Source: JAFASC01 sp034669505
Lineage (GTDB): Bacteria; Pseudomonadota; Alphaproteobacteria; Rhizobiales; Beijerinckiaceae
DNA length: 52,286 nucleotides
NCBI GenBank assembly: GCA_034669505.1
Contig: JAXDNJ010000052.1
Coordinates: 1-52,286, forward strand
Direction of reading: 5' to 3'
Made by a program: the position numbers and the translations under genes. The notes beneath the pieces are model-generated. The model saw nothing but the letters and a program-made list of their open reading frames with translations. It ran no database searches and had not been told where the DNA came from. This document shows positions 6,703-15,342 of this stretch, one piece after another; the first letter of the stretch is position 1, and each line of letters opens with the position of its first letter.

Positions 6703-8565
6703 TCAGGTGTCATTGTCCGTGTCGATTTCATCGACGTAGGCAATTTCATCACTCGGTTCAGCCGCAACCGGTGACGATGGCACAACCTCCTCGTCCGGTG
6801 CGTTGGAGCGCACGGCGATGATCTCGGCCCCGGGGAAGCGCTCGAGCACGCTGCGGACGACCGGATCGGCCTGCACGCCGACGCGCCGCTCCTGCTCCTT
6901 GGCTTCGGCCTGCTCGCGCAATGTCGGCGCGCCAGCGGCGGACGAGATGGCCACCATCCAGCGCGCGCCGGTCCAGTCCTGGAGCTTCCGCATGAGCGTC
7001 TGCGCCAGCCCTGGCGAGGCGCCGGGCGCCAGCGCGAATTCGAGCGAGCCTTCCTCGAAGCGCACGAGCCGCACGTCGCGCTCGAGCGCGCTCTTGATCT
7101 GAATGTCGCGATTCTGAGCGGCGAGCGCAACGAGCGCGTCGAACGTCTCGAGGCGAACTTTCGGTGCGGCGGCGGTTTGCGGCGAGGGACTAAGTGCCGG
7201 CGACGCAAAAGCCAAAGCCGCAGCGCCCGGTCCGCGGCCCCGCGGCGCGGCGGAAGGTGCCGGCGCCGAGGCGGATCGCGGATCGCCCGGCGATGAACCA
7301 AGCTGCCGAATCGCCTCCGCCGGGGAGGGCAGATCGGCGGCATAGGCAATGCGCACGAGCACCATGTCCGCGGCGGCGAGCGGGCGCGGCGCTTCGCGCA
7401 CCTCCTGCAAACCTTTGAGCAGGATTTGCCAGGTGCGGGTCAGAACCGGAATCGACAGCTTGCCGGCAAACTCCACCCCGCGGCGCTGCTCTTGTTCGGT
7501 GAGCGTCGCGTCCTTCGGCGCGCCCGGCGCAAGCTTCAGCTTCGTGACAAGATGGGTGAATTCAGCAAGTTCGCCCAAAACCTGCGCCGGATCGGCGCCG
7601 GTCTCGTGCTGCTCCTTCAGAATGGAGAGCGCCGCCGGCATATCGCCAGACATCAGCCGCTCGAAGAGATCGATAATACGGCTGCGGTCGGCGAGCCCGA
7701 GCATTGTGTTGAGGTCGTCGGCGCGAACCCCGGCCGCACCAGACTGCGTGCCGAAGGCGATCGCCTGATCGAGCAACGACAACGCATCGCGCACCGAGCC
7801 TTCGGCGGCGCGCGCGATCATGGCGAGCGCCGGCGCCTCGACGGCAACGCCCTCCTTGGCGCAGATGTCGGCAAGATGCCGCACAAGCATTTCGGTTTCG
7901 ATGCGGCGCAGATCGAAGCGCAGACACCGCGAGCGCACCGTCACCGGCACTTTGTCGATCTCGGTCGTCGCGAATAGGAATTTGACGTGTTCCGGCGGCT
8001 CTTCTAGCGTCTTCAACAGGCCGTTGAAGGCCTGCTTCGAGAGCATGTGCACTTCGTCGATGATGTAGACTTTCGTGCGCGCCGAGACCGGGCGGTAGCG
8101 TGCGTTCTCGACGATCTCGCGGACGTCATCGATACCGGTATGGGAGGCGGCATCCATCTCGATCACGTCAACATGGCGCGAGTCGATGATCGCCTGACAT
8201 TGGAGGCCGAGCTCCGGCATGTGGATGGTCGGCCGCGAGATTGCCTCGCGTCCCTCCGCCGCCGGCAGGTCGTAGTTGAAGGCGCGGGCGAGGATGCGGG
8301 CGGTCGTGGTCTTGCCGACCCCACGTACGCCCGTCAGCAGATAGGCTTGGTGAATGCGGCCGAGCTCGAACGCATTCGAGAGGGTACGAACCATCGGCTC
8401 CTGGCCGATCAGGTCGGCGAAGGTCGTCGGGCGGTATTTGCGGGCCAGCACGCGATAGGCGGCGTGAGCTGCCGGTGCCGCGGCCCCAGCAGGCGGCAGA
8501 TCGGCCGCGCCGAAAAGCTGCGCTTCGGCGCCTCCAGGGGCCTCTCTGTCGAATTCGTCCGTCAT
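6703..8565 (-). CDS. dnaX: DNA polymerase III subunit gamma/tau
   Basis: 620 residues. The AAA+ clamp-loader domain starts near 37 (YRVLARKYRPTTFADLIGQ); Walker A GVRGVGKTT is at 79-87, then DEVHML (Walker B), and SRC in VPVTVRSRCLRFDL. In E. coli the zinc module between Walker A and B has four cysteines, but here only one is seen (GLQCQAI), so the zinc site appears lost; I recall the same in other Rhizobiales. A Pro/Ala linker (about 425-465) leads to a C-terminal tau region. No obvious slippery heptamer for a gamma frameshift was noticed. It heads the dnaX-ybaB-recR operon, with the SRP RNA gene just upstream. Confidence 0.96.
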   Translation of the reverse strand: MTDEFDREAPGGAEAQLFGAADLPPAGAAAPAAHAAYRVLARKYRPTTFADLIGQEPMVRTLSNAFELGRIHQAYLLTGVRGVGKTTTARILARAFNYDLPAAEGREAISRPTIHMPELGLQCQAIIDSRHVDVIEMDAASHTGIDDVREIVENARYRPVSARTKVYIIDEVHMLSKQAFNGLLKTLEEPPEHVKFLFATTEIDKVPVTVRSRCLRFDLRRIETEMLVRHLADICAKEGVAVEAPALAMIARAAEGSVRDALSLLDQAIAFGTQSGAAGVRADDLNTMLGLADRSRIIDLFERLMSGDMPAALSILKEQHETGADPAQVLGELAEFTHLVTKLKLAPGAPKDATLTEQEQRRGVEFAGKLSIPVLTRTWQILLKGLQEVREAPRPLAAADMVLVRIAYAADLPSPAEAIRQLGSSPGDPRSASAPAPSAAPRGRGPGAAALAFASPALSPSPQTAAAPKVRLETFDALVALAAQNRDIQIKSALERDVRLVRFEEGSLEFALAPGASPGLAQTLMRKLQDWTGARWMVAISSAAGAPTLREQAEAKEQERRVGVQADPVVRSVLERFPGAEIIAVRSNAPDEEVVPSSPVAAEPSDEIAYVDEIDTDNDT

Positions 8566-8650
8566 CGATCTGGAATATCCGGCGGCAGCCGCAAGGCCGC
8601 AAGCGAGAAGCGGCGGCTACACAGCGGAAAGGGTCGCTCGGCGATAAGTG

Positions 8651-8743
8651 GGAGGCTGGACAGAGACCCGCCCGGTCTCGTTAGGGCTGCTTCCTTCCGG
8701 ACCTGACCCGGTTGGCGAGTGGTGCGTCCACCGCCAACCTCCC
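8651..8743 (-). ncRNA. ffs: Signal recognition particle RNA (4.5S type)
   Basis: The minus strand carries the conserved SRP domain IV core GGTCAGGTCCGGAAGGAAGC (8689-8708), including the GGAAGGAAGC-type tetraloop/asymmetric loop bound by Ffh. The ends pair: GGAGGTTGG at the 5' side with CCAGCCTCC at the 3' side, giving a hairpin of about 93 nt. It lies upstream of dnaX on the same strand, a common location in alphaproteobacteria. The exact mature ends are inferred from the pairing. Confidence 0.93.
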
Positions 8744-8851
8744 GCGCCCTATTTGGTCTATCGCCGTCGCGGGTGCAAGACAGAAGTGCGGCAAAGCGGT
8801 TTGAAGGTTTGCGTGGGCCGACTACTTTAACCAGGTGCCAAGGCCGAGCTT

Positions 8852-9793
8852 ATGTCGCTGATTGTGGACCGCCCCGAACTTTCCGCCGCGACAGGCTATG
8901 CGGTGAACCCGCTCGATCGGATGTCTGAGCGGCGCGACGATGCGGAGTTCATCGCCGCCCTTCAGCGCGATCCCGAAGCCCGCACGCTTATCCTTGTGGG
9001 CGACAACGCGCTGCTGCAGCGCGAGGGCGACGATTTCCACGCGCTCTACACCTTTGATGAAATCAAGCGCTTCGGCGAGCCGCGCGAGATCGCCCTTCTG
9101 GGCCACGACGGAACAGGCGGGATTTTCGCGAGCCAGTTCGATCCGGACGTGGGCACCGCGGTGCATGGACAGGGCGGGCTCACCAGCATCGATCTCCGCT
9201 CGATCGCGCTGCAGGGACTCGTCTCGCCGAAAATGGTCGGTGCGCTCGGCCAGGCGAAGAGCGTCATGTATTGGCATGCGCATCACCGCTTCTGCGCGAA
9301 TTGCGGGGCACCGACGCGCGTCACCGCCGCCGGGTGGCGACGCGAATGCGAGCCCTGCGGAACGCATCATTTTCCCCGCACCGATCCGGTCGCGATCATG
9401 CTTGCGACCGACGGCAATCGCTGCCTCCTCGGGCGGCAGGCGCGATTTCCGTCGGGCATGTATTCTTGCCTGGCGGGCTTTATCGAATCCGGCGAGACGA
9501 TCGAGGACGCTGTGCGCCGTGAAATCAAAGAGGAGGCCGGTATCGCCACCGGACGCATCACGTATCTTGCCTCGCAGCCCTGGCCCTTTCCGTCCTCCTT
9601 GATGATCGGCTGCCTCGCCGAGGCGACCTCGCGCGAACTGAAGGTCGATACGACAGAGTTGGAGGACGCCCGTTGGTTCACGCGCGAGGACGCGCGGCTG
9701 ATGCTGCGTAACGCACATCCGGCGAAACTCTTCGCGCCCCCGAAGATCGCAATCGCGCATCACCTGCTTGCGGCATGGGCGGATGCCGACTGA
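8852..9793 (+). CDS. nudC: NAD+ diphosphatase NudC (Nudix family)
   Basis: 313 residues. The NudC N-terminal domain is followed by a zinc ribbon with Cys 148, 151, 166 and 169 (CANC and CEPC). The Nudix box runs from Gly209 (GFIESGETIED, then REIKEEAG), and the NADH-specific SQPWPFPSSLM follows. NudC hydrolyses NAD(H) to NMN(H) and AMP and removes NAD caps from RNA. The ATG at 8852 leads directly into the family N-terminus. The last 11 bases overlap the queC start, so the two genes are probably translationally coupled. Confidence 0.95.
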   Translation: MSLIVDRPELSAATGYAVNPLDRMSERRDDAEFIAALQRDPEARTLILVGDNALLQREGDDFHALYTFDEIKRFGEPREIALLGHDGTGGIFASQFDPDVGTAVHGQGGLTSIDLRSIALQGLVSPKMVGALGQAKSVMYWHAHHRFCANCGAPTRVTAAGWRRECEPCGTHHFPRTDPVAIMLATDGNRCLLGRQARFPSGMYSCLAGFIESGETIEDAVRREIKEEAGIATGRITYLASQPWPFPSSLMIGCLAEATSRELKVDTTELEDARWFTREDARLMLRNAHPAKLFAPPKIAIAHHLLAAWADAD

Positions 9794-10526
9794 GACCGAT
9801 GCGGGCGCGCTCGTCCTGTTCTCCGGCGGGCAGGATTCAACGACCTGTCTTGCCTGGGCACTCGCGCATTATGCGCATGTCGAGACAATCGGCTTTGATT
9901 ATGGTCAGCGCCATGCTGTCGAACTGAAGCAACGGCCGGTCATCCGGGAGAAACTCACGCAGCTGCACCGGCGCTGGCGCGAGCGGCTCGGCGAAGATCA
10001 CGTGATCGATCTTCGCGTGCTCGGAAAAATGTCCGACACCGCGATGACGCGGGACGTAGAGATCACCACCAGCGAAAAAGGCCTGCCGAGCACCTTCGTG
10101 CCTGGCCGCAACATCATGTTCCTGACATTTGCGGCGGCACTCGCCTACCGGCGCGGGCTGAAGCGCATTGTCGGGGGCATGTGCGAGACGGATTTTTCCG
10201 GCTATCCCGATTGCCGCGACGATACGATCAAGGCGCTGCAGATCGCGCTCAATCTCGGCACGGAGAGCCGGTTCGTGATCGAGACGCCACTCATGTGGCT
10301 CGACAAGGCAGCGACCTGGGCGCTGGCGCACGAACTCGGCGGCGAGGCGCTGGTGGGCGTTATCATCGAAGACACGCACACATGTTATCTCGGCGAACGT
10401 GGCCAGCGGCACGAATGGGGCTATGGTTGCGGCACCTGCCCAGCTTGCGAACTGCGCGTGCGGGGATGGCGCGAGTGGCGGAGCGCAGCTCCCTCTACTC
10501 AGCCACAGACTTCGACATCAAATTAA
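9783..10526 (+). CDS. queC: 7-cyano-7-deazaguanine synthase QueC
   Basis: 247 residues. It has the N-type ATP pyrophosphatase P-loop SGGQDS (14-19) and FDYGQRHAVEL. The motif FVPGRNIMFLTFAAALAYR follows, with GGMCETDFSGYPDCRD, and a C-terminal zinc cluster (CYLGERG then GYGCGTCPAC). QueC converts 7-carboxy-7-deazaguanine to preQ0 in queuosine biosynthesis. I took the ATG at 9783, inside the nudC end; a TTG at 9768 would add five residues. No queD, queE or queF lies beside it. Its 3' end overlaps the convergent SMR gene by 32 bases. Confidence 0.95.
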   Translation: MPTETDAGALVLFSGGQDSTTCLAWALAHYAHVETIGFDYGQRHAVELKQRPVIREKLTQLHRRWRERLGEDHVIDLRVLGKMSDTAMTRDVEITTSEKGLPSTFVPGRNIMFLTFAAALAYRRGLKRIVGGMCETDFSGYPDCRDDTIKALQIALNLGTESRFVIETPLMWLDKAATWALAHELGGEALVGVIIEDTHTCYLGERGQRHEWGYGCGTCPACELRVRGWREWRSAAPSTQPQTSTSN

Positions 10527-10833
10527 TCACCAACACACCCGCGATGATCAGCGCCATGCCGGTGATTGCGGCAAGATCGAGCGATTGCCGGAACACAAAC
10601 CAGCCGCTAAGCGCGGTCAGAATGATGCCGGCGCCGCACCAGATCGCGTAGGCGATGCCGAGCGGAATCGTGCGCAACGTTTGTGACAGGCAGAACAACG
10701 CAACCGCGAAACATAGCGCCATCAACAGCGTCGGCCGGAGCTTCGAGAATCCGTCCGACGCCTTCAGCGCCGACGTGCCGATCACCTCGCAGCTGATCGC
10801 GACGGCGAGATAGAGGTAGTTCACCGAGATCAT
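10495..10833 (-). CDS. SMR-family multidrug efflux transporter (EmrE-like)
   Basis: 112 residues with four hydrophobic helices. The essential membrane glutamate sits in AISCEVIGTSALKAS (Glu16), and helix 3 has IAYAIWCGAGI, close to the EmrE IAYAIWSG pattern. That favours the Qac/EmrE polyaromatic-cation type over the guanidinium-exporting Gdx type. It should act as an antiparallel dimer in the inner membrane, exchanging cationic drugs for protons. It lies 7 bases downstream of the pheA stop codon on the same strand, so it may be read through from kdsB-pheA. Confidence 0.92.
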   Translation of the reverse strand: MISVNYLYLAVAISCEVIGTSALKASDGFSKLRPTLLMALCFAVALFCLSQTLRTIPLGIAYAIWCGAGIILTALSGWFVFRQSLDLAAITGMALIIAGVLVINLMSKSVAE

Positions 10834-10840
10834 TCCAGCC

Positions 10841-11692
10841 TCACCGCGCCTGCGAGTCCTCGCGAAATTTATGCGCGGGATAGACGCCGAGGATCGTCAG
10901 CTCCGCCGAGAAGAAGGCAAGCTCCTCCAAGGCACGCGCCAGCGGCGGATCGTCGGGATGACCGTCGACATCGGCCAAAAACTGCGTCGCGGTGAATTCG
11001 CCGTTGATCATGTAGCTTTCGAGCTTCGTCATGTTGACGCCGTTGGTGGCGAAGCCGCCAAGCGCCTTGTAAAGCGCGGCCGGCACGTTGCGCACGCGGA
11101 ACACGAAGCTCGTGACGATGTGGCCGCCGCCCTGCGACGGCCGCTGCTCCTCGCGCGAAAGTATGATGAAGCGCGTTGTGTTGTGCTCTTCGTCCTCGAC
11201 ATTCTCGGCCAAAATATCGAGGCCATACACATCCGCCGCGAGTTTCGGCGCCAGCGCGGCGCGGCTCGCATCGTCCCATTCCGCGACTTCGCGCGCAGCG
11301 CCCGCCGTGTCGCCTGCGACATGCGCCGCGAGCCCGAGACGGCGGATGATTTTGCGGCATTGGCCGAGCGCATGAATATGGCTGTGGACGTGCCGCAGCA
11401 TCTCGAGTTTGGCGCCGCGTGGCGCCATCAGCTGAAAATGAATCGGCAGAAAATATTCGGCGATGATTTTCAGCCCGGCGGTCGGCAGGAAATGGTGGAT
11501 GTCGGCGACGCGCCCGGCGATCGAGTTCTCGATGGGGATCATGCCGAGGCTCGCCTTGCCGTCGCCGATCGCGGCAAACGCGTCCTCGAAGGTCGCGCAG
11601 GGCAGCGGCTCCCAATCCGGATATACGTCGCGGCAGGCGATGTGGGAATTGGCGCCCGGCTCCCCCTGATATGCGATGATTTTTGCCGTCAC
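10841..11692 (-). CDS. pheA: Prephenate dehydratase (PDT + ACT domains)
   Basis: 283 residues. The PDT domain starts AKIIAYQGEPGANSHIAC, with GMIPIENSIAGRVADIHHFL and then EEHNTTRFIIL containing the catalytic-site TRF motif. The ACT domain (about 195-275) shows VRNVPAALYKALGGFATNGVN and the ESYMINGEF phenylalanine-binding motif. There is no chorismate mutase domain, so it is the monofunctional type. It converts prephenate to phenylpyruvate and is normally feedback-inhibited by phenylalanine. The start is a GTG whose GTGA overlaps the kdsB stop by four bases, which fixes both the start and the coupling. Confidence 0.95.
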   Translation of the reverse strand: MTAKIIAYQGEPGANSHIACRDVYPDWEPLPCATFEDAFAAIGDGKASLGMIPIENSIAGRVADIHHFLPTAGLKIIAEYFLPIHFQLMAPRGAKLEMLRHVHSHIHALGQCRKIIRRLGLAAHVAGDTAGAAREVAEWDDASRAALAPKLAADVYGLDILAENVEDEEHNTTRFIILSREEQRPSQGGGHIVTSFVFRVRNVPAALYKALGGFATNGVNMTKLESYMINGEFTATQFLADVDGHPDDPPLARALEELAFFSAELTILGVYPAHKFREDSQAR

Positions 11693-12444
11693 GATTGCGT
11701 TTTCCCTCGCATCCTCGTTTCGAAATCCGCGCGGACGCGCGCCAGATCGGCCGGCGTATCGACGCCGATCGGCGCTTCCTCGACAAGCGTCACGTCGATC
11801 CGCATCCCGGCCTCGAGCGCGCGCAATTGCTCGAGCCGCTCTCGTTTTTCCAGATGCGAACGCGGCAGGGCGGCGAAGCGCTCCAGCGCCGAGCGCCGGA
11901 AGGCATATACACCGATGTGCTGCAGGAGGTCTCCCTCGCCCCACGGTGCAGCCGCGCGCGTGAAGTAGAGGGCGCGCAGCCGGTTCTCGGCGACCGGCGT
12001 TGCGACCACCTTGACGATATTCGGGTCCTTGCGCTTCTCCAATTCTGCCATCGGCGCGGCAAGCGTCGCGATATCGACCGCCGGGTCCGCCAGCGGCGGA
12101 AACGCCGCGCGAAGCAGCGCCGGCGCGATAGCCGGCATGTCGCCCTGCAGATTGATCACGACGTCGTGGCGGGCCGCGCCATCGGCAGCTTCGATCGCCT
12201 CGAACACCCGATCCGAGCCGGTCTCATGCTCCGCGCCAGTCAGCACGGCCGCGCCTCCCGCCGCCTCGATCACTCGCACGATCTCGGGCGCATCGGTGGC
12301 CACAAGCACCGGCCCCAATGCCGCCTCTTGGGCGCACCGCCAGACATGCACGACCATTGGCGTTCCGCCGATGTCGAGCAGCGGCTTGCCGGGCAGGCGC
12401 TCGGCCGCCATCCGGGCCGGTATGACGACAATCGGCTGGTTCAT
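11689..12444 (-). CDS. kdsB: 3-deoxy-manno-octulosonate cytidylyltransferase
   Basis: 251 residues from MNQPIVVIPARMAAERLPGKPL, the nucleotidyltransferase signature. LVATDAPEIVRVIEAAGG, HETGSDRVFEAIE and NLQGDMPAI follow, then HIGVYAFRRSALERF; these are all typical of KdsB. The enzyme makes CMP-Kdo for lipid A/core synthesis, so the organism makes Kdo-containing LPS. An upstream reading frame would add 60 residues of non-family sequence, so the ATG at 12444 is preferred. It is coupled to pheA through a 4-base overlap. Confidence 0.95.
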   Translation of the reverse strand: MNQPIVVIPARMAAERLPGKPLLDIGGTPMVVHVWRCAQEAALGPVLVATDAPEIVRVIEAAGGAAVLTGAEHETGSDRVFEAIEAADGAARHDVVINLQGDMPAIAPALLRAAFPPLADPAVDIATLAAPMAELEKRKDPNIVKVVATPVAENRLRALYFTRAAAPWGEGDLLQHIGVYAFRRSALERFAALPRSHLEKRERLEQLRALEAGMRIDVTLVEEAPIGVDTPADLARVRADFETRMRGKTQS

Positions 12445-12644
12445 GCGAGGGAACGCGCCCGAACGGGCGCTTGGCGGCGATAGGTACCAGGCGGCTCCGT
12501 CTATACGTGTTGCCAAGCTCACCGCAAACCGGGTAATCGAAAACGGCTGCGCCGAGCCAAAATTCGCTCGGCGGTGCGCGATCCGCTGCAACGTAGGCAG
12601 GCTCGCCGAGTTTTGTCTGAACAATCGAGGCCGGGACCGGGGAA

Positions 12645-13304
12645 ATGGACTCGTTCGAATTCAACAAGATCGCTGGTGGCCTCCTCGGCACCCTCCTCTT
12701 CACGATGGCGCTTGGCGTGTTCAGCGATGCCGTGTTCTCGCATCCGAAGCTCGCCAAGCCCGGCTACGATCTGCCGGCTGCCGAAGAGGCCTCGCTCGAG
12801 GCTGGAGCCGCGCCGGCGGCGGCCGCGCCCCTGCCGGAGCGTCTCGCCAAAGCCGACCCGAAGAAGGGCGAGGCAAGCGCCAAGGCCTGCACGGCCTGCC
12901 ACAATTTCGAGAAGGGCGCCGGAGCCAAGATCGGGCCGCCGCTCTACGGCGTTGTGAATCGTGCAAGGGCTTCCATCGCCGGTTTTGCCTATTCAGATGC
13001 GATGAAGAGCAAGGGCGGCAATTGGAGTTTCGACGAACTCGACAAGTTCGTCGCCAATCCCAAGGGCGACATTCCCGGTACCAAGATGGCCTATGCCGGC
13101 GAGAAGGACCCGCAGAAGCGGGCTGACATCGTCGACTACCTGAACAGTTTGTCGGACAATCCCGCGGCTTTGCCGAAGCCGACCGCCGCCGCCGCGGGTC
13201 AGGAGACCCAGGGCTCCGGACAGCAGCCGACGCCAACCGCGCCCAAAGGCCAGCAGCCGGCGCCGGCGAATGTGCCGCCGACCAAGACCGAGGCGCCGAA
13301 ATAG
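12645..13304 (+). CDS. Membrane-anchored c-type cytochrome (CycM-like)
   Basis: 219 residues. One N-terminal transmembrane anchor (about 10-30) is followed by an Ala/Pro linker and a class I cytochrome c domain with the heme site CTACH at 82-86. The probable axial Met148 is in IPGTKMAYAG. A Pro/Gln/Thr-rich tail (about 180-219) ends the protein. This matches the CycM/cytochrome c552 type that links the bc1 complex to the aa3 oxidase in rhizobia. The tail is longer than I expect for CycM. The gene is divergent from kdsB with 200 bases between. Confidence 0.9.
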   Translation: MDSFEFNKIAGGLLGTLLFTMALGVFSDAVFSHPKLAKPGYDLPAAEEASLEAGAAPAAAAPLPERLAKADPKKGEASAKACTACHNFEKGAGAKIGPPLYGVVNRARASIAGFAYSDAMKSKGGNWSFDELDKFVANPKGDIPGTKMAYAGEKDPQKRADIVDYLNSLSDNPAALPKPTAAAAGQETQGSGQQPTPTAPKGQQPAPANVPPTKTEAPK

Positions 13305-13457
13305 ACTGCACCTCCACCGCGTGAGGGCTGCCGAACGCGGCTCAGCTGTGTGCACGCACAAGTGACGCGGGTTTAACTGGCGTCTCTGCCGAAAAGCGAC
13401 ATATTCTTCCACAGTGTGGTCTCGCGAGCAGCCGAGCCGCTCGCGACGGGAGGCTTG

Positions 13458-15338
13458 ATGATCTCGCGTTTTCTTTTGACCCGCCGCGCCGCCTTGCGTG
13501 CGGGCGGCGTGCTTGTGATTGCTCCGGCGTTGGCGCGCGCGGAGATCAAAGGCGCTTCTGGCGTTCCGGCCCCGAGCTCGGAAGGTGGCGTCGAGAGCCA
13601 TGGTCTCTCGACCTTCGGCGATCTTGCCGAAAAGCCGGATTTCAAAGCCTTCGCCTACGTCAATCCGACTGCGCCGAAGGGCGGCCTGGTCGGCCAGGAA
13701 ATGTACGGCACGTTCAACTCGCTGAACGCCTACGTGATGCGCGGCGATCCCGCGACCGGCATGACCCTCATCTTCGATAGTCTGATGACAGGCAGCCTGG
13801 ATGAACGCGACGCATTGTACGGGCTTGTTGCCAAGAGTGTCTCTGTCTCGCCCGATCGGCGGATCTATCGCTTTCGTCTGCGCAAAGAAGCGCGTTTTCA
13901 CGATGGCTCGCCGCTGACGGCGAAGGACGTTGTCTTCTCGCTGAATACGCTGAAGGCCAAAGGACATCCGACAATTCGCGTTGAATTGCGCGACATGGAA
14001 ACGGCGGTCGCGGAGGCCGACGATATCGTCACCGTCACTCTTGCGGCGACGCGCAGCCGCGAGACGCCTTTGATGATCGCACGCCAGCCGATCTTCTCGG
14101 CGGCCTATTATGCCAAGCACCCGTTCGAGGAATCGACCCTCGATCCGCCGCTCGGCTCAAGCGCCTACAAGGTCGCCCGCTTCGAACAGGGACGCTACAT
14201 CCTTTTCGAACGCGTGAAAGACTATTGGGCGAAAGACTTGCCGGTGAATGTCGGTCAAGCCAATTTCGATGTTGTGCGTTTCGATTATTTCGCCGATCGC
14301 CCGGTGGCGTTCGAGGCGTTCAAGTCTGGGGCTTTTCCGGTCCACGAAGAATTCACCGCCGCGAATTGGGCGACGGCATACGATTTTCCGGCGTTTCGCG
14401 ACGGGCGCGTGAAGCGCGAGGAAATTCCCGACGAGAACATTTCCGGCATTCAGGGCTGGTTCTTCAATTTGCGGCGGGCGCAGTTCAAGGACCCGCGTGT
14501 GCGCGAGGCAATCGGCGTCTGCTTCGATTTTAGATGGACGAACCGCAATTTGATGTATGGCTCCTACATCCGCACGCAGTCCTTCTTCGAAAATTCAGAG
14601 ATGAAGGCGAAGGGCCTGCCCGATGATGCAGAGAAGGCGCTGCTGGAGCCGTTCCGGCACGAGCTCCCGGCGGAAGTTTTCGGCGAGCCGTTCGTGCCGC
14701 CTGTGTCCGACGGATCGGGCCAGGATCGCGTGCTTTTGAAGCACGCCAACGATCTCCTCAACGCGGCAGGCTGCAAGCGCGTGGATGGCAGTCTGATGTT
14801 GCCTGACGGCAAGCCATTCGAGATTGAATTTCTCGACTTCTCCAACACGATGGAGCGCCACACGCAGCCCTACATCAAGAATCTGGCGCTGCTTGGCATC
14901 AATGCGCGATTGCGCGTCGTCGATCCCGCGCAATATCGGCAGCGGTTGGAAAATTTCGATTTCGACATGATGGTGCAGCGCCTGGTCATGTCCTTTTCCC
15001 CCGGCGAGGAACTGCGCGCGCTGTTCGGTTCGGATGCCGCGAAGATGATCGGCTCGCGCAATATGACGGGGATCACCAATCCTGTCGTCGATGCGCTTGT
15101 CTCGAAGGCGCTCGTCGCTTCGAGCCGCGATGAGCTTGTCCACATCTGTCGCGCGCTCGATCGCGTCCTGCGGGCGCAGCGCATCTGGGTGCCGCACTGG
15201 TACAAGCCGAACCATTGGATCGCCCACTGGGACGTGTTCGGACGGCCGGAAAAGTCGCCGCGTTATGACCCAGGCATCATCTCGACGTGGTGGTGGGACT
15301 CGGATAAGGCCAAGGCAATCAATTATCCCGCCGGCTGA
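13458..15338 (+). CDS. yejA: YejA-type peptide-binding protein of an ABC importer
   Basis: 626 residues from MISRFLLTRRAALRAGGVLVIAPALARA, a signal peptide with a twin-arginine-like TRRAAL start. The mature protein is an SBP_bac_5 (family 5) binding protein: HGLSTFGDLAEKPDFKAFAYVNPTAPKGG near the N-terminus is typical of YejA, and YRFRLRKEARFHDGSPLTAKDVVFS is the family motif. It should bind oligopeptides or peptide-nucleotide compounds such as microcin C in the periplasm. GGGAGG lies 5 bases upstream of the chosen ATG; a GTG at 13416 is possible but has no ribosome site. It heads the four-gene importer operon. Confidence 0.93.
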   Translation: MISRFLLTRRAALRAGGVLVIAPALARAEIKGASGVPAPSSEGGVESHGLSTFGDLAEKPDFKAFAYVNPTAPKGGLVGQEMYGTFNSLNAYVMRGDPATGMTLIFDSLMTGSLDERDALYGLVAKSVSVSPDRRIYRFRLRKEARFHDGSPLTAKDVVFSLNTLKAKGHPTIRVELRDMETAVAEADDIVTVTLAATRSRETPLMIARQPIFSAAYYAKHPFEESTLDPPLGSSAYKVARFEQGRYILFERVKDYWAKDLPVNVGQANFDVVRFDYFADRPVAFEAFKSGAFPVHEEFTAANWATAYDFPAFRDGRVKREEIPDENISGIQGWFFNLRRAQFKDPRVREAIGVCFDFRWTNRNLMYGSYIRTQSFFENSEMKAKGLPDDAEKALLEPFRHELPAEVFGEPFVPPVSDGSGQDRVLLKHANDLLNAAGCKRVDGSLMLPDGKPFEIEFLDFSNTMERHTQPYIKNLALLGINARLRVVDPAQYRQRLENFDFDMMVQRLVMSFSPGEELRALFGSDAAKMIGSRNMTGITNPVVDALVSKALVASSRDELVHICRALDRVLRAQRIWVPHWYKPNHWIAHWDVFGRPEKSPRYDPGIISTWWWDSDKAKAINYPAG

Positions 15339-15342
15339 TTGA

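Noticed and set aside
10871..11968. 365-codon plus-strand frame over pheA and kdsB
   Set aside because: It is antisense to two well-supported enzymes and has no recognisable domain.
12011..13126. 371-codon plus-strand frame overlapping kdsB and the cytochrome c gene
   Set aside because: Out-of-frame shadow; the kdsB and cytochrome frames hold the conserved motifs.
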